Position numbers and translations under genes: made by a program | Notes under the pieces: generated by a model | The model's input: only the letters and a program-made list of their open reading frames with translations | Told to the model about the DNA's origin: nothing | Database searches by the model: none | Assembly (NCBI GenBank): GCA_035293805.1 | Contig: DATGMD010000046.1 | Span: forward strand, 62,001 to 126,000 | Reading direction: 5' to 3' | Source of the DNA: JAJPHF01 sp035293805 | GTDB lineage: Bacteria > Chloroflexota > UBA6077 > JAJPHF01 | Length of the DNA: 64,000 nucleotides | Shown here: positions 51,648 to 58,814 of the stretch, piece by piece | How the letters are laid out: each line of letters begins with the position of its first letter | Numbering within the stretch: the stretch's first letter is position 1

Positions 51648-53279
51648 TTACCGGCTATGCACCACCTTGCCCTGCACGAGCGTCAGGTCCACCGGAATGT
51701 CCTTTAGCTCCTGGGGCGCGACGGCCAGCGGGTCGCGGCCGAGCACGGCGATGTCGGCCAGCTTGCCCGGCTCCAGCGTGCCCAGGCGGTGCTCCTCGAA
51801 GCCCACGAAGGCCGCGTTGGCGGTCGCCGCGCGCAGGCCGTCGAGCACGCCGATCTGCTCCTCCGGCGAGATGACCGTGCCGCGCATCGTCTGGCGGCTC
51901 ACGGCGTTGCCGATGTCGCGCAGCAGGTCGATCGGCCAGTAGCCCGGCGCGTCCGAGCCGAACACCAGCGGGCTGCCGTTGGCGATCAGCGAGCGGAAGG
52001 GGAAGCCCGCCTCCATGCGGTGGCGGCCGAGGGTGCCGAGCGCCGTCTCGCCCAGGTGGTGGAAGAACGAGGGGTTGGGCACCGGGATGGCCTGGATCTC
52101 GCGCACCTGCGCCATGCGCTCGCGCGTCATCATCCAGTTGCCCAGGTGCTCGATGCGGTGGCGGTGGTCGTGGCGGGGCAGGCGGCGCTGCGCCTTCGCG
52201 TAGGCCTCCAGCACCATGTCCATCGCCCGGTCGCCCATCGCGTGCGTGCAGATGCGCATGCCCGCCTGGTGGTAGCGCCAGACCGTGTCCTCTAGCTCGT
52301 CCGTCTCGATGCGGATCAGCCCGCAGTTGTCCGGCTCGCCCTCCAGCGGCTCGTAGAAGGCCGCGTTGCGGCCCGTGAAGCCGCCGTCCACGCTCATCTT
52401 GATGCCGCCGAGCTTCAGGAACTCGTTGCCGAGCCCCTGCACCAGCCCCAGGTCGAGCAGGCTCTCCTTCGAGAAGTGCGACTCGATCACTCGCACCAGC
52501 ATGTGGACCCGCGCCGACAGGCGCCCGCTGGCCGCGAGGCTCTGGTAGGCGCGCACCTCGTCGGGATGCGTGATGATGTCGTGGACCGAGGTGACGCCGC
52601 GGGCGAGCGTCTGGCGCAGCAGCGCCAGGATGCCCTCCTCCAGCGACGGCGCGCCCGGCGCCACCCGCTTCACCAGCGCCTGCGCGCGCTCCTTCAGCAC
52701 GCCGGTCGGCTCGCCCGCGGCGTCGCGCTCGATCTCGCCGCCCGCCGGGTCCGGCGTGTCGCGCGTGATGCCGGCGGCGGCCAGCGCGCGGCTGTTGGCA
52801 ACCGTGATGTGCGCGCCGAAGTAGACGAACGCGGGATGGTTCGGCACTGCCGCATCCAGCTCGGCCCGCGTGGGGCGCCGCTGCTCGGCCAGGCGGAACT
52901 CCTGCATGGGGCTGCCGTGGGCGACCACCCAGCCGTCGGGCGGCGTGTTCGCCGCGGCCGCCCGCATGCGCTCTAGGATGTCGCCCACGGTGCCGACGTC
53001 GGCGTAGAAGTCGCGCACCTCGACGTGGTGGGCCACCGACGCCTCGCCGGCCAGGTGGACGTGCGTGTCCACCAGCCCCGGCACCGCCGTGCGGCCCTCC
53101 AGGTTGATCGCCTCGGTGCGCGCCCCGGCCAGGCCCTCGATCTCGCGGCTGGTACCCACGGCGACGATCTTGCCGTCCTTGATCGCCAGCGCCTCGGCCG
53201 TCGTGTTGGCGCGGTCCATGGTGAGCAGGCGGCCGTTCAGCAGCAGCAGGTCGGGCGCGAGCGCATCGGCAACGGGCAT
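51648..53279 (-). CDS. Amidohydrolase-3 (YtcJ-like) family protein, second paralogue
   Basis: A 543-residue paralogue of the protein at 48298: LLLLNGRLLTMDRANTTAEALAIKDGKIVAVG, metal HxH in LVDTHVHLAGE, GGIKMSVDGGFTGRNAAF, ICTHAMGDRAMDMVLEAYAKAQRRLP, HRHRIEHLGNWMM and VFGSDAPGYWPIDLLRDIGNAV. It lacks the cysteine-rich tail and ends at QGKVVHSR. The ATG at 53279 follows GGAGGC. Upstream codons in the same frame are the translated heptamer repeats (SAISYQLSAVSS), not protein. It heads a co-directional block with the peptidase and the transporter proteins, though repeat arrays separate the genes. Confidence 0.87.
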   Translation of the reverse strand: MPVADALAPDLLLLNGRLLTMDRANTTAEALAIKDGKIVAVGTSREIEGLAGARTEAINLEGRTAVPGLVDTHVHLAGEASVAHHVEVRDFYADVGTVGDILERMRAAAANTPPDGWVVAHGSPMQEFRLAEQRRPTRAELDAAVPNHPAFVYFGAHITVANSRALAAAGITRDTPDPAGGEIERDAAGEPTGVLKERAQALVKRVAPGAPSLEEGILALLRQTLARGVTSVHDIITHPDEVRAYQSLAASGRLSARVHMLVRVIESHFSKESLLDLGLVQGLGNEFLKLGGIKMSVDGGFTGRNAAFYEPLEGEPDNCGLIRIETDELEDTVWRYHQAGMRICTHAMGDRAMDMVLEAYAKAQRRLPRHDHRHRIEHLGNWMMTRERMAQVREIQAIPVPNPSFFHHLGETALGTLGRHRMEAGFPFRSLIANGSPLVFGSDAPGYWPIDLLRDIGNAVSRQTMRGTVISPEEQIGVLDGLRAATANAAFVGFEEHRLGTLEPGKLADIAVLGRDPLAVAPQELKDIPVDLTLVQGKVVHSR

Positions 53280-53294
53280 GATCGCCTCCGGCAA

Positions 53295-53390
53295 AGCTGT
53301 CAGCCGTCGGCTCTCAGCGATCGGCCGGCACCGCAACGCCGGACGCGAGCTGACGGCTGACAGCTGATAGCTGATCGCTGATCGCTGCGA
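53295..53390. repeat. Inverted pair of heptamer arrays, locus 2
   Basis: Five units at 53295-53329 (AGCTGTC, AGCCGTC, GGCTCTC, AGCGATC, GGCCGGC) face six at 53349-53390 (GCTGACG, GCTGACA, GCTGATA, GCTGATC twice, GCTGCGA). The two arms could form a hairpin of about 35 bp with a ~20-base loop. It lies upstream of the amidohydrolase start. Confidence 0.88.
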
Positions 53391-53518
53391 GATGGGCGAG
53401 TCTACCACTCGCCGAAACGGAGCCGCAAACCGTTAAGTCGCCGCACCCTTGCTTTCGCCGAATACGGCCGGGAACGCTGCGCGCCGTCGCCCGGCGCGCG
53501 GCTGGCAAGGCGTGGCGG

Positions 53519-53527
53519 TGCTATACT
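53519..53527 (+). promoter_or_regulatory. Extended -10 promoter for the YIP1-like gene
   Basis: TGCTATACT, an extended -10, 32 bases before the ATG at 53560. Confidence 0.5.
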
Positions 53528-53559
53528 GCCCGCCGGACAGCACCCCGGGAGGCACGGGC

Positions 53560-54114
53560 ATGGTAGAAGGGCGCGGCCTGGTCGAGCGCATGCGCCGGGC
53601 GGCGCTGCTCGACGCGACGCTCTACGATGAGGTGGAGCACGACCAGTCGGCGCTGCCCGAGGCCGTCCTGGTCGTGGTGATCGCCGCCGTCGCCTCGCTG
53701 CTGGGCAACCTGCTGAACGTCTTCGAGCAGGGGCCGCGCCACGTCGGCCTGGTGTCCGAGATCGCGTCGATGCTCGCCAACTGGGTCGTCTGGTCCTACG
53801 TCACCTACTTCGTCGGCACCCGCCTGTTCGGGGGCACGGCCACCCCCGGCGAGATGCTCCGGGCGCTCGGCTTCGCGATGTCGCCCGGCGCCCTGAATAT
53901 CCTGGGAGCAGTGCCTTGCGTGGGCGGCCTGATCCGCGTTGCCGTCCTGATCTGGATCCTGGTCGCCGGCGTGGTCGCGGTCCGGGCGGCGCAGGACTGC
54001 ACGAACGCCGACGCGCTCGGCACGGTCGTCGTGGGCGGCATGGTAATGCTCGGGCTCTTCGTTCTCCAGCTCCTCGTCCTCGGCGCCCTCGGCGTAACGG
54101 TACGCCTGCTGTGA
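53560..54114 (+). CDS. YIP1-family integral membrane protein
   Basis: The 184-residue protein has four or five membrane helices after a short amphipathic start (LVERMRRAALLDATLYDEVEHDQSALPEAVLVVVIAAVASLLG). ANWVVWSYVTYFVGTRLFGGTATPGEMLRALGFAMSPGALNILG is the typical YIP1 helix pair, with glycine and proline kinks. Bacterial members have no known enzymatic role; some affect membrane trafficking or lipid organisation. GGGAGG precedes the ATG and an extended -10 promoter lies close upstream. It is convergent with a glycosyltransferase gene, and a 36-bp sequence that begins at its own stop codon is repeated at the 3' end of that gene. Confidence 0.75.
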   Translation: MVEGRGLVERMRRAALLDATLYDEVEHDQSALPEAVLVVVIAAVASLLGNLLNVFEQGPRHVGLVSEIASMLANWVVWSYVTYFVGTRLFGGTATPGEMLRALGFAMSPGALNILGAVPCVGGLIRVAVLIWILVAGVVAVRAAQDCTNADALGTVVVGGMVMLGLFVLQLLVLGALGVTVRLL

Positions 54115-54219
54115 GCCGGCCGCCCTCTTCCTATTGCCGTTGAGTGGCTGGCCGAGGGCCGGCTCGCCTGGCGCTGCTCCAGCTGAGCCGGCCGCCCTCT
54201 TCCTACTGCCGTTGAGTGG
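54112..54219 (+). repeat. 36-bp direct repeat at two convergent gene ends
   Basis: A 36-bp sequence starting TGAGCCGGCCGCCCTC occurs at 54112-54147 and 54184-54219 with one mismatch. The first copy begins with the stop of the YIP1-like gene; the second covers the stop codon and last few codons of the converging gene. Confidence 0.9.
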
Positions 54220-55036
54220 GCGGCGTCGCCGTGGACCGGCCGCCGACGCGCTCCACCAGCTCCCGCAGCCGCGCGCGCGTGTTCGCAATCAGCTCGTTCT
54301 CGTTCGGGTGCCACTCGGCCCGCTGATGGTAGTCCAGGTGGTACGTCACCACGTCGTCGAGCACCGCCGACGAGCGCCCGAGCATCCCGAACAGCTCCGA
54401 CAGGAACACGCTCTCCCAGACCTTGCCGCGCGTGCGCTTCGCGTCGAGCACGTCCACCGTGGTGCCGTAATACTCTAGTAAGATGCGGCGAACCACGTCG
54501 TCCTGGTAGATCAGCCCGCCTGGCGTGTAGTGCGCGCGCTCGCCAAACGGGATTCCCGCCACACCGTAGTTCTTGCACACGGGGGCCACGTAGCCCCAGT
54601 TGTCTAACCCGCGCGCCCGTTCGCACAGGCGGGCCAACGTGCCCGCTGGCAGCACCACGTCGTCGTCCATGAACACCAGGAACGGCCCCGGCAGCGCCTC
54701 CAGCAGCCGCTGGCGGCCGGCGCTGAACGCCCGCTCCTTCTCGCGCGAGTACTCGTACTCGCAGACGATCTGGCGGTCGAACGCCAGTCGCAGGGCGAAC
54801 ACCACGTCGTCGCGCCGCACGACCGGGCTGGGCGACGTGTCCACGATGTGAACGCGCAGCTGGCAGTGCTCCTGCATCAACAGGCTCACCAGCACCATGC
54901 TGAGCGTGGGTTTCCCCTTCGTGAGAATGCCGACTCCCACCGGCGGCCCCGGCCGCGCCGGGCGCTCGCCGGCGCGATGGTCGCCCGGCGCGGCCGCCGG
55001 CCCGTTCCCCGGCGGCATGGATGGTACGGTATTCAT
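54203..55036 (-). CDS. GT2-like (GT-A fold) glycosyltransferase
   Basis: The 277-residue protein has a disordered proline-rich start, then a GT-A core: VGVGILTKGKPTLSMVLVSLLMQEHCQLRVHIVDTSPSP, ERAFSAGRQRLLEAL and the metal motif FVFMDDDVVLPAG, followed by WESVFLSELFGMLGR. These fit family-2 glycosyltransferases that add sugars to surface glycans. Its ATG overlaps the stop codon of the WecG-like gene (ATGA), so the two are coupled. The last codons fall inside a 36-bp direct repeat shared with the opposing gene, and may have been altered by it (ending TPPTQRQ). Confidence 0.75.
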   Translation of the reverse strand: MNTVPSMPPGNGPAAAPGDHRAGERPARPGPPVGVGILTKGKPTLSMVLVSLLMQEHCQLRVHIVDTSPSPVVRRDDVVFALRLAFDRQIVCEYEYSREKERAFSAGRQRLLEALPGPFLVFMDDDVVLPAGTLARLCERARGLDNWGYVAPVCKNYGVAGIPFGERAHYTPGGLIYQDDVVRRILLEYYGTTVDVLDAKRTRGKVWESVFLSELFGMLGRSSAVLDDVVTYHLDYHQRAEWHPNENELIANTRARLRELVERVGGRSTATPPTQRQ

Positions 55037-55863
55037 GCGCTCTCTCCCTCGATTCCCCAGCCGGCGCCGTCGCGTATGGCGCGAGCCGACGGCACGCGGG
55101 GTCGAGCGTGATGGCTACGTTGTAGGCGGGCGCGTTCGCGCGGCGTCGCCAGCAGGGCCAGCAGCGCGAACCGCGGCAGCGCGAGCTGGCGACGCCAGCG
55201 CCGTGGCTGCACTAGCAGTCGGAACAACCATTCGAGCCCCAGGTCACGTACCCAGCGCGGCGCGCGGCGCACGCGGCCGGAGATGAAGTCGAGCACGCCC
55301 CCCACGCCAATGGCGACTGGCACGCCCAGCGCCGCGACGTTGCGAGCCATCCATAGCTCCTGGCCGGGCGCGCCATACGCGACGAGCACCACGTCGACCG
55401 GGCCGGCCGCACGGATGGCCGCGCGCGCCTCGGCGTCGTCGGCCGGGTGCGGGCTGCCGCCGAAGGTGCCGACCACCTGGAGTCCCGGATAGCGGGCTAT
55501 CAGGCGGCGGCCGGCAGCCTCGGCCACGCCCGGCGCGGCCCCGAGCAGGAACCACCGCTGGCCGTCGCGCGCGCCGAGCCGCGCCAGCCGGTACACCAAG
55601 TCTGTGCCGCGGACCTGCTCGCGAAAGGGGCGCCCCCACAGCCGCGCCGCGAGCAGCAGGCCGCCGCCATCGGGGATGGCGAGGGCGGCGCCGTTCAGCG
55701 CCGCCCGGAACGCGGCGTCCTGTCGGGCCGCCATGACGAACTCCGGGTTGGGCGTCACGACGTAATGGGGCGCGCGCGAGGCCACGAACTCGCGTAGGAG
55801 GGCGAGCGCCTCGGCGAACGTCACGTCGTCCACGCGCACGCCAAGGATACAGAGGCTGTCCAC
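55033..55863 (-). CDS. WecG/TagA/CpsF family glycosyltransferase (GT26)
   Basis: The 276-residue enzyme matches the GT26 family that transfers N-acetylmannosamine or its uronate to undecaprenyl-linked GlcNAc. Typical stretches are ILGVRVDDVTFAEAL, HYVVTPNPEFVMAARQD, ALAIPDGGGLLLAARLWG, VRGTDLVYRLA, FLLGAAPGVAEAAGRRL and VDVVLVAYGAPGQELWMARN, with GVGGVLDFISGRVRRAPRWVRDLGLEW. I start at GTG 55863; the ribosome site is weak. The longer frame upstream is made of repeat sequence (PSPNPLPPQG, LPFKGS). The gene begins 44 bases after the end of a ~160-bp G/C-tract element. Confidence 0.88.
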   Translation of the reverse strand: MDSLCILGVRVDDVTFAEALALLREFVASRAPHYVVTPNPEFVMAARQDAAFRAALNGAALAIPDGGGLLLAARLWGRPFREQVRGTDLVYRLARLGARDGQRWFLLGAAPGVAEAAGRRLIARYPGLQVVGTFGGSPHPADDAEARAAIRAAGPVDVVLVAYGAPGQELWMARNVAALGVPVAIGVGGVLDFISGRVRRAPRWVRDLGLEWLFRLLVQPRRWRRQLALPRFALLALLATPRERARLQRSHHARPRVPSARAIRDGAGWGIEGESA

Positions 55864-55906
55864 GTGCCTACTGTATCGGTCGGGTGCTCCGCGCGCAACT
55901 GGGGGG

Positions 55907-56067
55907 CCCCTCACCCCCCGGCCCCCTCTCCCCCATAGGGGAAAGGGGGGAGGACGCCGGGGCTGACCTACCCCCCGGCTCCCCTTGAAGGGAAGGGGGA
56001 GGGCGCCGGGGCCGGCTCTGTCGGTAGCCCCCGCCCCCTGTGGGGGGAGGGGGTTGGGGGAGGGGGT
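55907..56067 (-). repeat. ~165-bp three-hairpin G/C-tract element, copy B
   Basis: Same element as at 18931-19098 in the opposite orientation: hairpins around CCCCTATGGGG, CCCTTGAAGGG and a CCCCTGTGGGG-type loop. It lies between the MDMPI-like gene and the WecG-like gene. A shorter tract (56081-56107) may be a fragment of another copy. Confidence 0.85.
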
Positions 56068-56118
56068 CCGCCACCGGAAAGCCCCCATGCCCTATCGGGG
56101 AAGGGGTCCGCGCTCGCC

Positions 56119-56760
56119 TCAGGCGACCAGTGGGAAGCGGGGGTCGGGGTACGGCTGGCGTCCCGCCGCGGCCTCGACGAACGCCACGTCGTCGGCCAGC
56201 CCGGCCGGACGCGGCGCCGCCAGCAGCCCTTCCAGCGTGGCGACCGTGCTCGCCAGCACGCCAGGCGTCGGCACCGGCGGCGCGCCGAGCGCCTGGCGCA
56301 GATCGAGGCCGTGGACGCACGCCTCGAGCAAGCGGGTCGGCAGGTATTCGACGAGCATGATGGGCGCGATGGCGCTGGGAATGACGGTCGTCGGCGCGAG
56401 CCCCGCCACGGCGGCGCGGGCGGCCGGCACCGCGTCGCGCAGCGCCGCCGTCAGACTGGCGGGCGTGGCACCCCGCGCGGCCTCGCGGGCGCGGGCGGTC
56501 ACGTCGCCGGCCATGCCCGCGGCGTCGTAGCGGAAGTAGCTCACGCGGTCGCGCCGGGCCGGCTCGTCTAGCGGCGTGGCGGCGTAGGCCGCGATGCGTC
56601 CCAGCCCCCGGGCCAGGTGCGCCACGAGCGTCGTCACGTCCCAGCCTGGCAGCCGCGTCGGCTGCTGCCACGCTGCCGCCGGCGCGGCTGCGAGCAGCGC
56701 GGTCAGATCGTCCGCCTCGGCGGCGAGCGCGTCGAGCGCCGCGTCCATCTCCTGCCGCAT
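56119..56760 (-). CDS. Maleylpyruvate isomerase / mycothiol-dependent (MDMPI, DinB-like) family protein
   Basis: The 213-residue protein starts with a four-helix DinB-like domain: MDAALDALAAEADDLTALLAAAPAAAW, then LPGWDVTTLVAHLARGLGRIAAYA with the metal-site histidine typical of mycothiol-dependent maleylpyruvate isomerases. The second conserved region is LVEYLPTRLLEACVHGLDLRQALG, with the HxxxD pair. Enzymes of this group use a low-molecular-weight thiol in isomerisation or detoxification. CAGGAGG precedes the ATG at 56760. It is divergent from the SDR gene cluster. Together with the Mca-like gene at 197 it hints at mycothiol-type chemistry, but MshA and MshC are not in the window. Confidence 0.72.
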   Translation of the reverse strand: MRQEMDAALDALAAEADDLTALLAAAPAAAWQQPTRLPGWDVTTLVAHLARGLGRIAAYAATPLDEPARRDRVSYFRYDAAGMAGDVTARAREAARGATPASLTAALRDAVPAARAAVAGLAPTTVIPSAIAPIMLVEYLPTRLLEACVHGLDLRQALGAPPVPTPGVLASTVATLEGLLAAPRPAGLADDVAFVEAAAGRQPYPDPRFPLVA

Positions 56761-56858
56761 AGCATCCTCCTGCGCGGATCGCCTGATCGCCGCCCGCGCC
56801 CGCGGGCGGCGCGTCGGGGATCGGGGGGCCCACCATCCACCATCGCGGGAACGCCTGA

Positions 56859-56888
56859 TTGTTGGCGCCGCGCCGCGCTCGCTATCAT
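56859..56888 (+). promoter_or_regulatory. Promoter for the SDR / CapD / WecA gene cluster
   Basis: TTGTTG (56859-56864), 18-bp spacer, TATCAT (56883-56888), 50 bases before the GTG at 56938. Confidence 0.5.
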
Positions 56889-56937
56889 CCCGGGGCGCCG
56901 CGCGGCGGCGAGCTTGCCAGTGCGAGGAGACACGACG

Positions 56938-57882
56938 GTGGCGGTGCTCGTGACGGGCGTGGGCTACATCGGCGCGGCGCTGGCCGCCCGCCTGCTGCGC
57001 GCGGGCGAGCGCGTCGTCGCGCTGGACAACGGCTTCGCCACCGACCTAACCGCCGTCGCGGGACTGGCCGAGCTGGGCGACTTCGAGCTAGTGCGGGGCA
57101 GCGTCACCGCGCCCCGCGCCGTGGCGCGCGCGTTCGCCCGCGGCCCGTTCGCCGTGGTGTACCACCTGGCGGCCCAGGCCAGCTCGGCCGCGGCGGCCGA
57201 ACGGCCCCGCTACACGGAAACGACGAACCTCACCGGCCCGCGCGTGATCCTCGACGCCGCCGTCCGGCATGGTGTGCCCCGCGTCGTCTACGGCAGCTCC
57301 TTTCGCGTCTACGGCCCTGTGCTGCCGCCCGCCGTCGACGAGCAGATGCCCTATGGGCCCCAGGGCGACCTGGCGCACCTCTCCCACGTCTACGGCGAGA
57401 AGCTGCTGGAGCTGTACGCGCGCCGCCACCAGCTTACCGCAATCGCCGTCCGCTTGGCCGTGGTGCATGGGCTGGGGCCTGTCATGAAGACCGACTACCG
57501 CTACCTCACAGTCCCCAACAAATACTGTCTGCAAGCGGTGCGCGGCGAGCCGCTGGTGGTGTACCCGGGCGCGGCGGCGCCCACCGCCTTCATCCACCTG
57601 GACGACGCCTGCGCCGCCCTCCAGGCCGCAGCGGCGGTGGCCTGGCCCCCGGGCTTCCACGCCGCCAACGCCGCCGGCGAGGTCTGCCCCGTGCCCCAGG
57701 TCGCCGCCCTGGTCGCCACCGCCGCCCAAGCCCGCGGCCTGCCGACTCGCTCCCCCCAGAATTGGCGGGCTGGGGGGGCCATCCACTCCCGCCTAACCGC
57801 CCTGGGCTGGCGGCCGACGCGCACGCTGGCTGCCAGCGTGGGCGCGGTGCTGGACTACTACCGTGCGCGAGAGCCGACGTGA
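56938..57882 (+). CDS. Extended SDR (sugar epimerase/dehydratase-like) with altered motifs
   Basis: The 314-residue protein is clearly an extended SDR: Rossmann start VAVLVTGVGYIGAALAARLL, YHLAAQASSAAAAERPRYTETTNLTGPRVILDAA, VVYGSSFRVYGP and PTAFIHLDDACAAL. Two motifs depart from the norm. The nucleotide loop is GVGYIG (GxGxxG) instead of GxxGxxG, one residue short. The active-site region reads SHVYGEKLLE, where tyrosine and lysine are three apart instead of four (YxxxK). It may be inactive or work differently. AGGAG precedes the GTG. Its stop overlaps the next SDR start by two bases of GTGA. Confidence 0.78.
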   Translation: MAVLVTGVGYIGAALAARLLRAGERVVALDNGFATDLTAVAGLAELGDFELVRGSVTAPRAVARAFARGPFAVVYHLAAQASSAAAAERPRYTETTNLTGPRVILDAAVRHGVPRVVYGSSFRVYGPVLPPAVDEQMPYGPQGDLAHLSHVYGEKLLELYARRHQLTAIAVRLAVVHGLGPVMKTDYRYLTVPNKYCLQAVRGEPLVVYPGAAAPTAFIHLDDACAALQAAAAVAWPPGFHAANAAGEVCPVPQVAALVATAAQARGLPTRSPQNWRAGGAIHSRLTALGWRPTRTLAASVGAVLDYYRAREPT

Positions 57883-58814
57883 GAGTGCTCGTTACGGGCG
57901 GCACCGGCTTCATCGGCCGCCACGTCGTCGCCGATCTGCTCGCCCACGGCCACGCGGTGACGACTCTGGCGCGGTCGGCTGCACCGCCCGGGTGGCCCTG
58001 CCCGCACCTGCAAGCCGACGTGCTCGGCGCCGCCACGCAGGACGCGGCGCGCGAGGCCGAGGCCATCGTCCACCTGGCGGCCGTGCCCGACGTGGGCATC
58101 TCCTTCCAGCAGCCCTACGCGGCCAGCCTCGTCAACGCCGCGGGCACGCTGAACGTGCTCGAAGGCGCGCGGGCCGGCGGCGGGCGCGTCGTGCTGCTCT
58201 CGACGCAGCGCGTGTACGCGGCGTCGACCCGGCCGCTCGCGGAGGACGCCCCGCTCGCCGACGACAATCCCTACGCGGTCTCCAAGCGCGTCGCCGAGCA
58301 ATGGCTGGCCATGTACCATCGCCTGTACGGCGTGGCGACGGTCGCGCTGCGCGGCTTCTCCATCTACGGCCCGGGGCAGCTCGTGCAGGCCGGGTCGGGC
58401 GGCGTCGTCTCGATCCTGGCGCAGCGCGCGCTCGCGGGGCTGCCGCTGGTCATCGACAGCCCCGCCGTCCGCGACCTCACCGAGGTGCGCGACGCGGCCC
58501 GGGCGGTGCGCCTGGCGCTAAGCGTGCCCGCGGCCGTGGGCGGCGTCTACAATGTGGGGACCGGCGTCAGCACGTCGCTGCTCGCGCTGGCCGAACGTGT
58601 CGTGGCCGTCACGGGCTCGCGCTCGACGATCCAGCCGCCGCCCGCGGGCCAGCCGACAGGCTACGTGGCCGACCTGACGCGCGCCCGCGCCGACCTGGGC
58701 TACGCGCCCGCCATCTCGCTCGATGAAGGACTGCCGCGGTATGTCGCTTGGCTCCGGGACCAGGGCGCGAATCCTCCTCAAGGCGCGGCCGACGCCTCGC
58801 CAGCTCGCGGATAG
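57879..58814 (+). CDS. Extended SDR sugar epimerase/dehydratase
   Basis: The 311-residue protein has intact motifs: VTGGTGFIGRHVV (GxxGxxG), VHLAAVPDVGISFQQPYAASLVNAAGTLNVLEGA, LLSTQRVYA, the catalytic pair in NPYAVSKRVAE (YxxxK) and GFSIYGPGQ, with RDLTEVRDAARA and GGVYNVGTG. It belongs to the nucleotide-sugar 4-epimerase/4,6-dehydratase group. Its GTG overlaps the upstream stop (GTGA) and the next gene begins 74 bases before its own end. Side by side with an altered SDR, it may form a heterodimer or replace it functionally. Confidence 0.85.
   Translation: MRVLVTGGTGFIGRHVVADLLAHGHAVTTLARSAAPPGWPCPHLQADVLGAATQDAAREAEAIVHLAAVPDVGISFQQPYAASLVNAAGTLNVLEGARAGGGRVVLLSTQRVYAASTRPLAEDAPLADDNPYAVSKRVAEQWLAMYHRLYGVATVALRGFSIYGPGQLVQAGSGGVVSILAQRALAGLPLVIDSPAVRDLTEVRDAARAVRLALSVPAAVGGVYNVGTGVSTSLLALAERVVAVTGSRSTIQPPPAGQPTGYVADLTRARADLGYAPAISLDEGLPRYVAWLRDQGANPPQGAADASPARG

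Noticed and set aside
53280..53408. 43-codon N-terminal extension of the amidohydrolase at 51648
   Set aside because: Translated heptamer arrays; the ATG at 53279 has its own GGAGG.
55864..56088. 75-codon N-terminal extension of the WecG-like gene
   Set aside because: Entirely composed of translated G/C-tract repeat (PNPLPPQG, LPFKGS, PLWGRGG).
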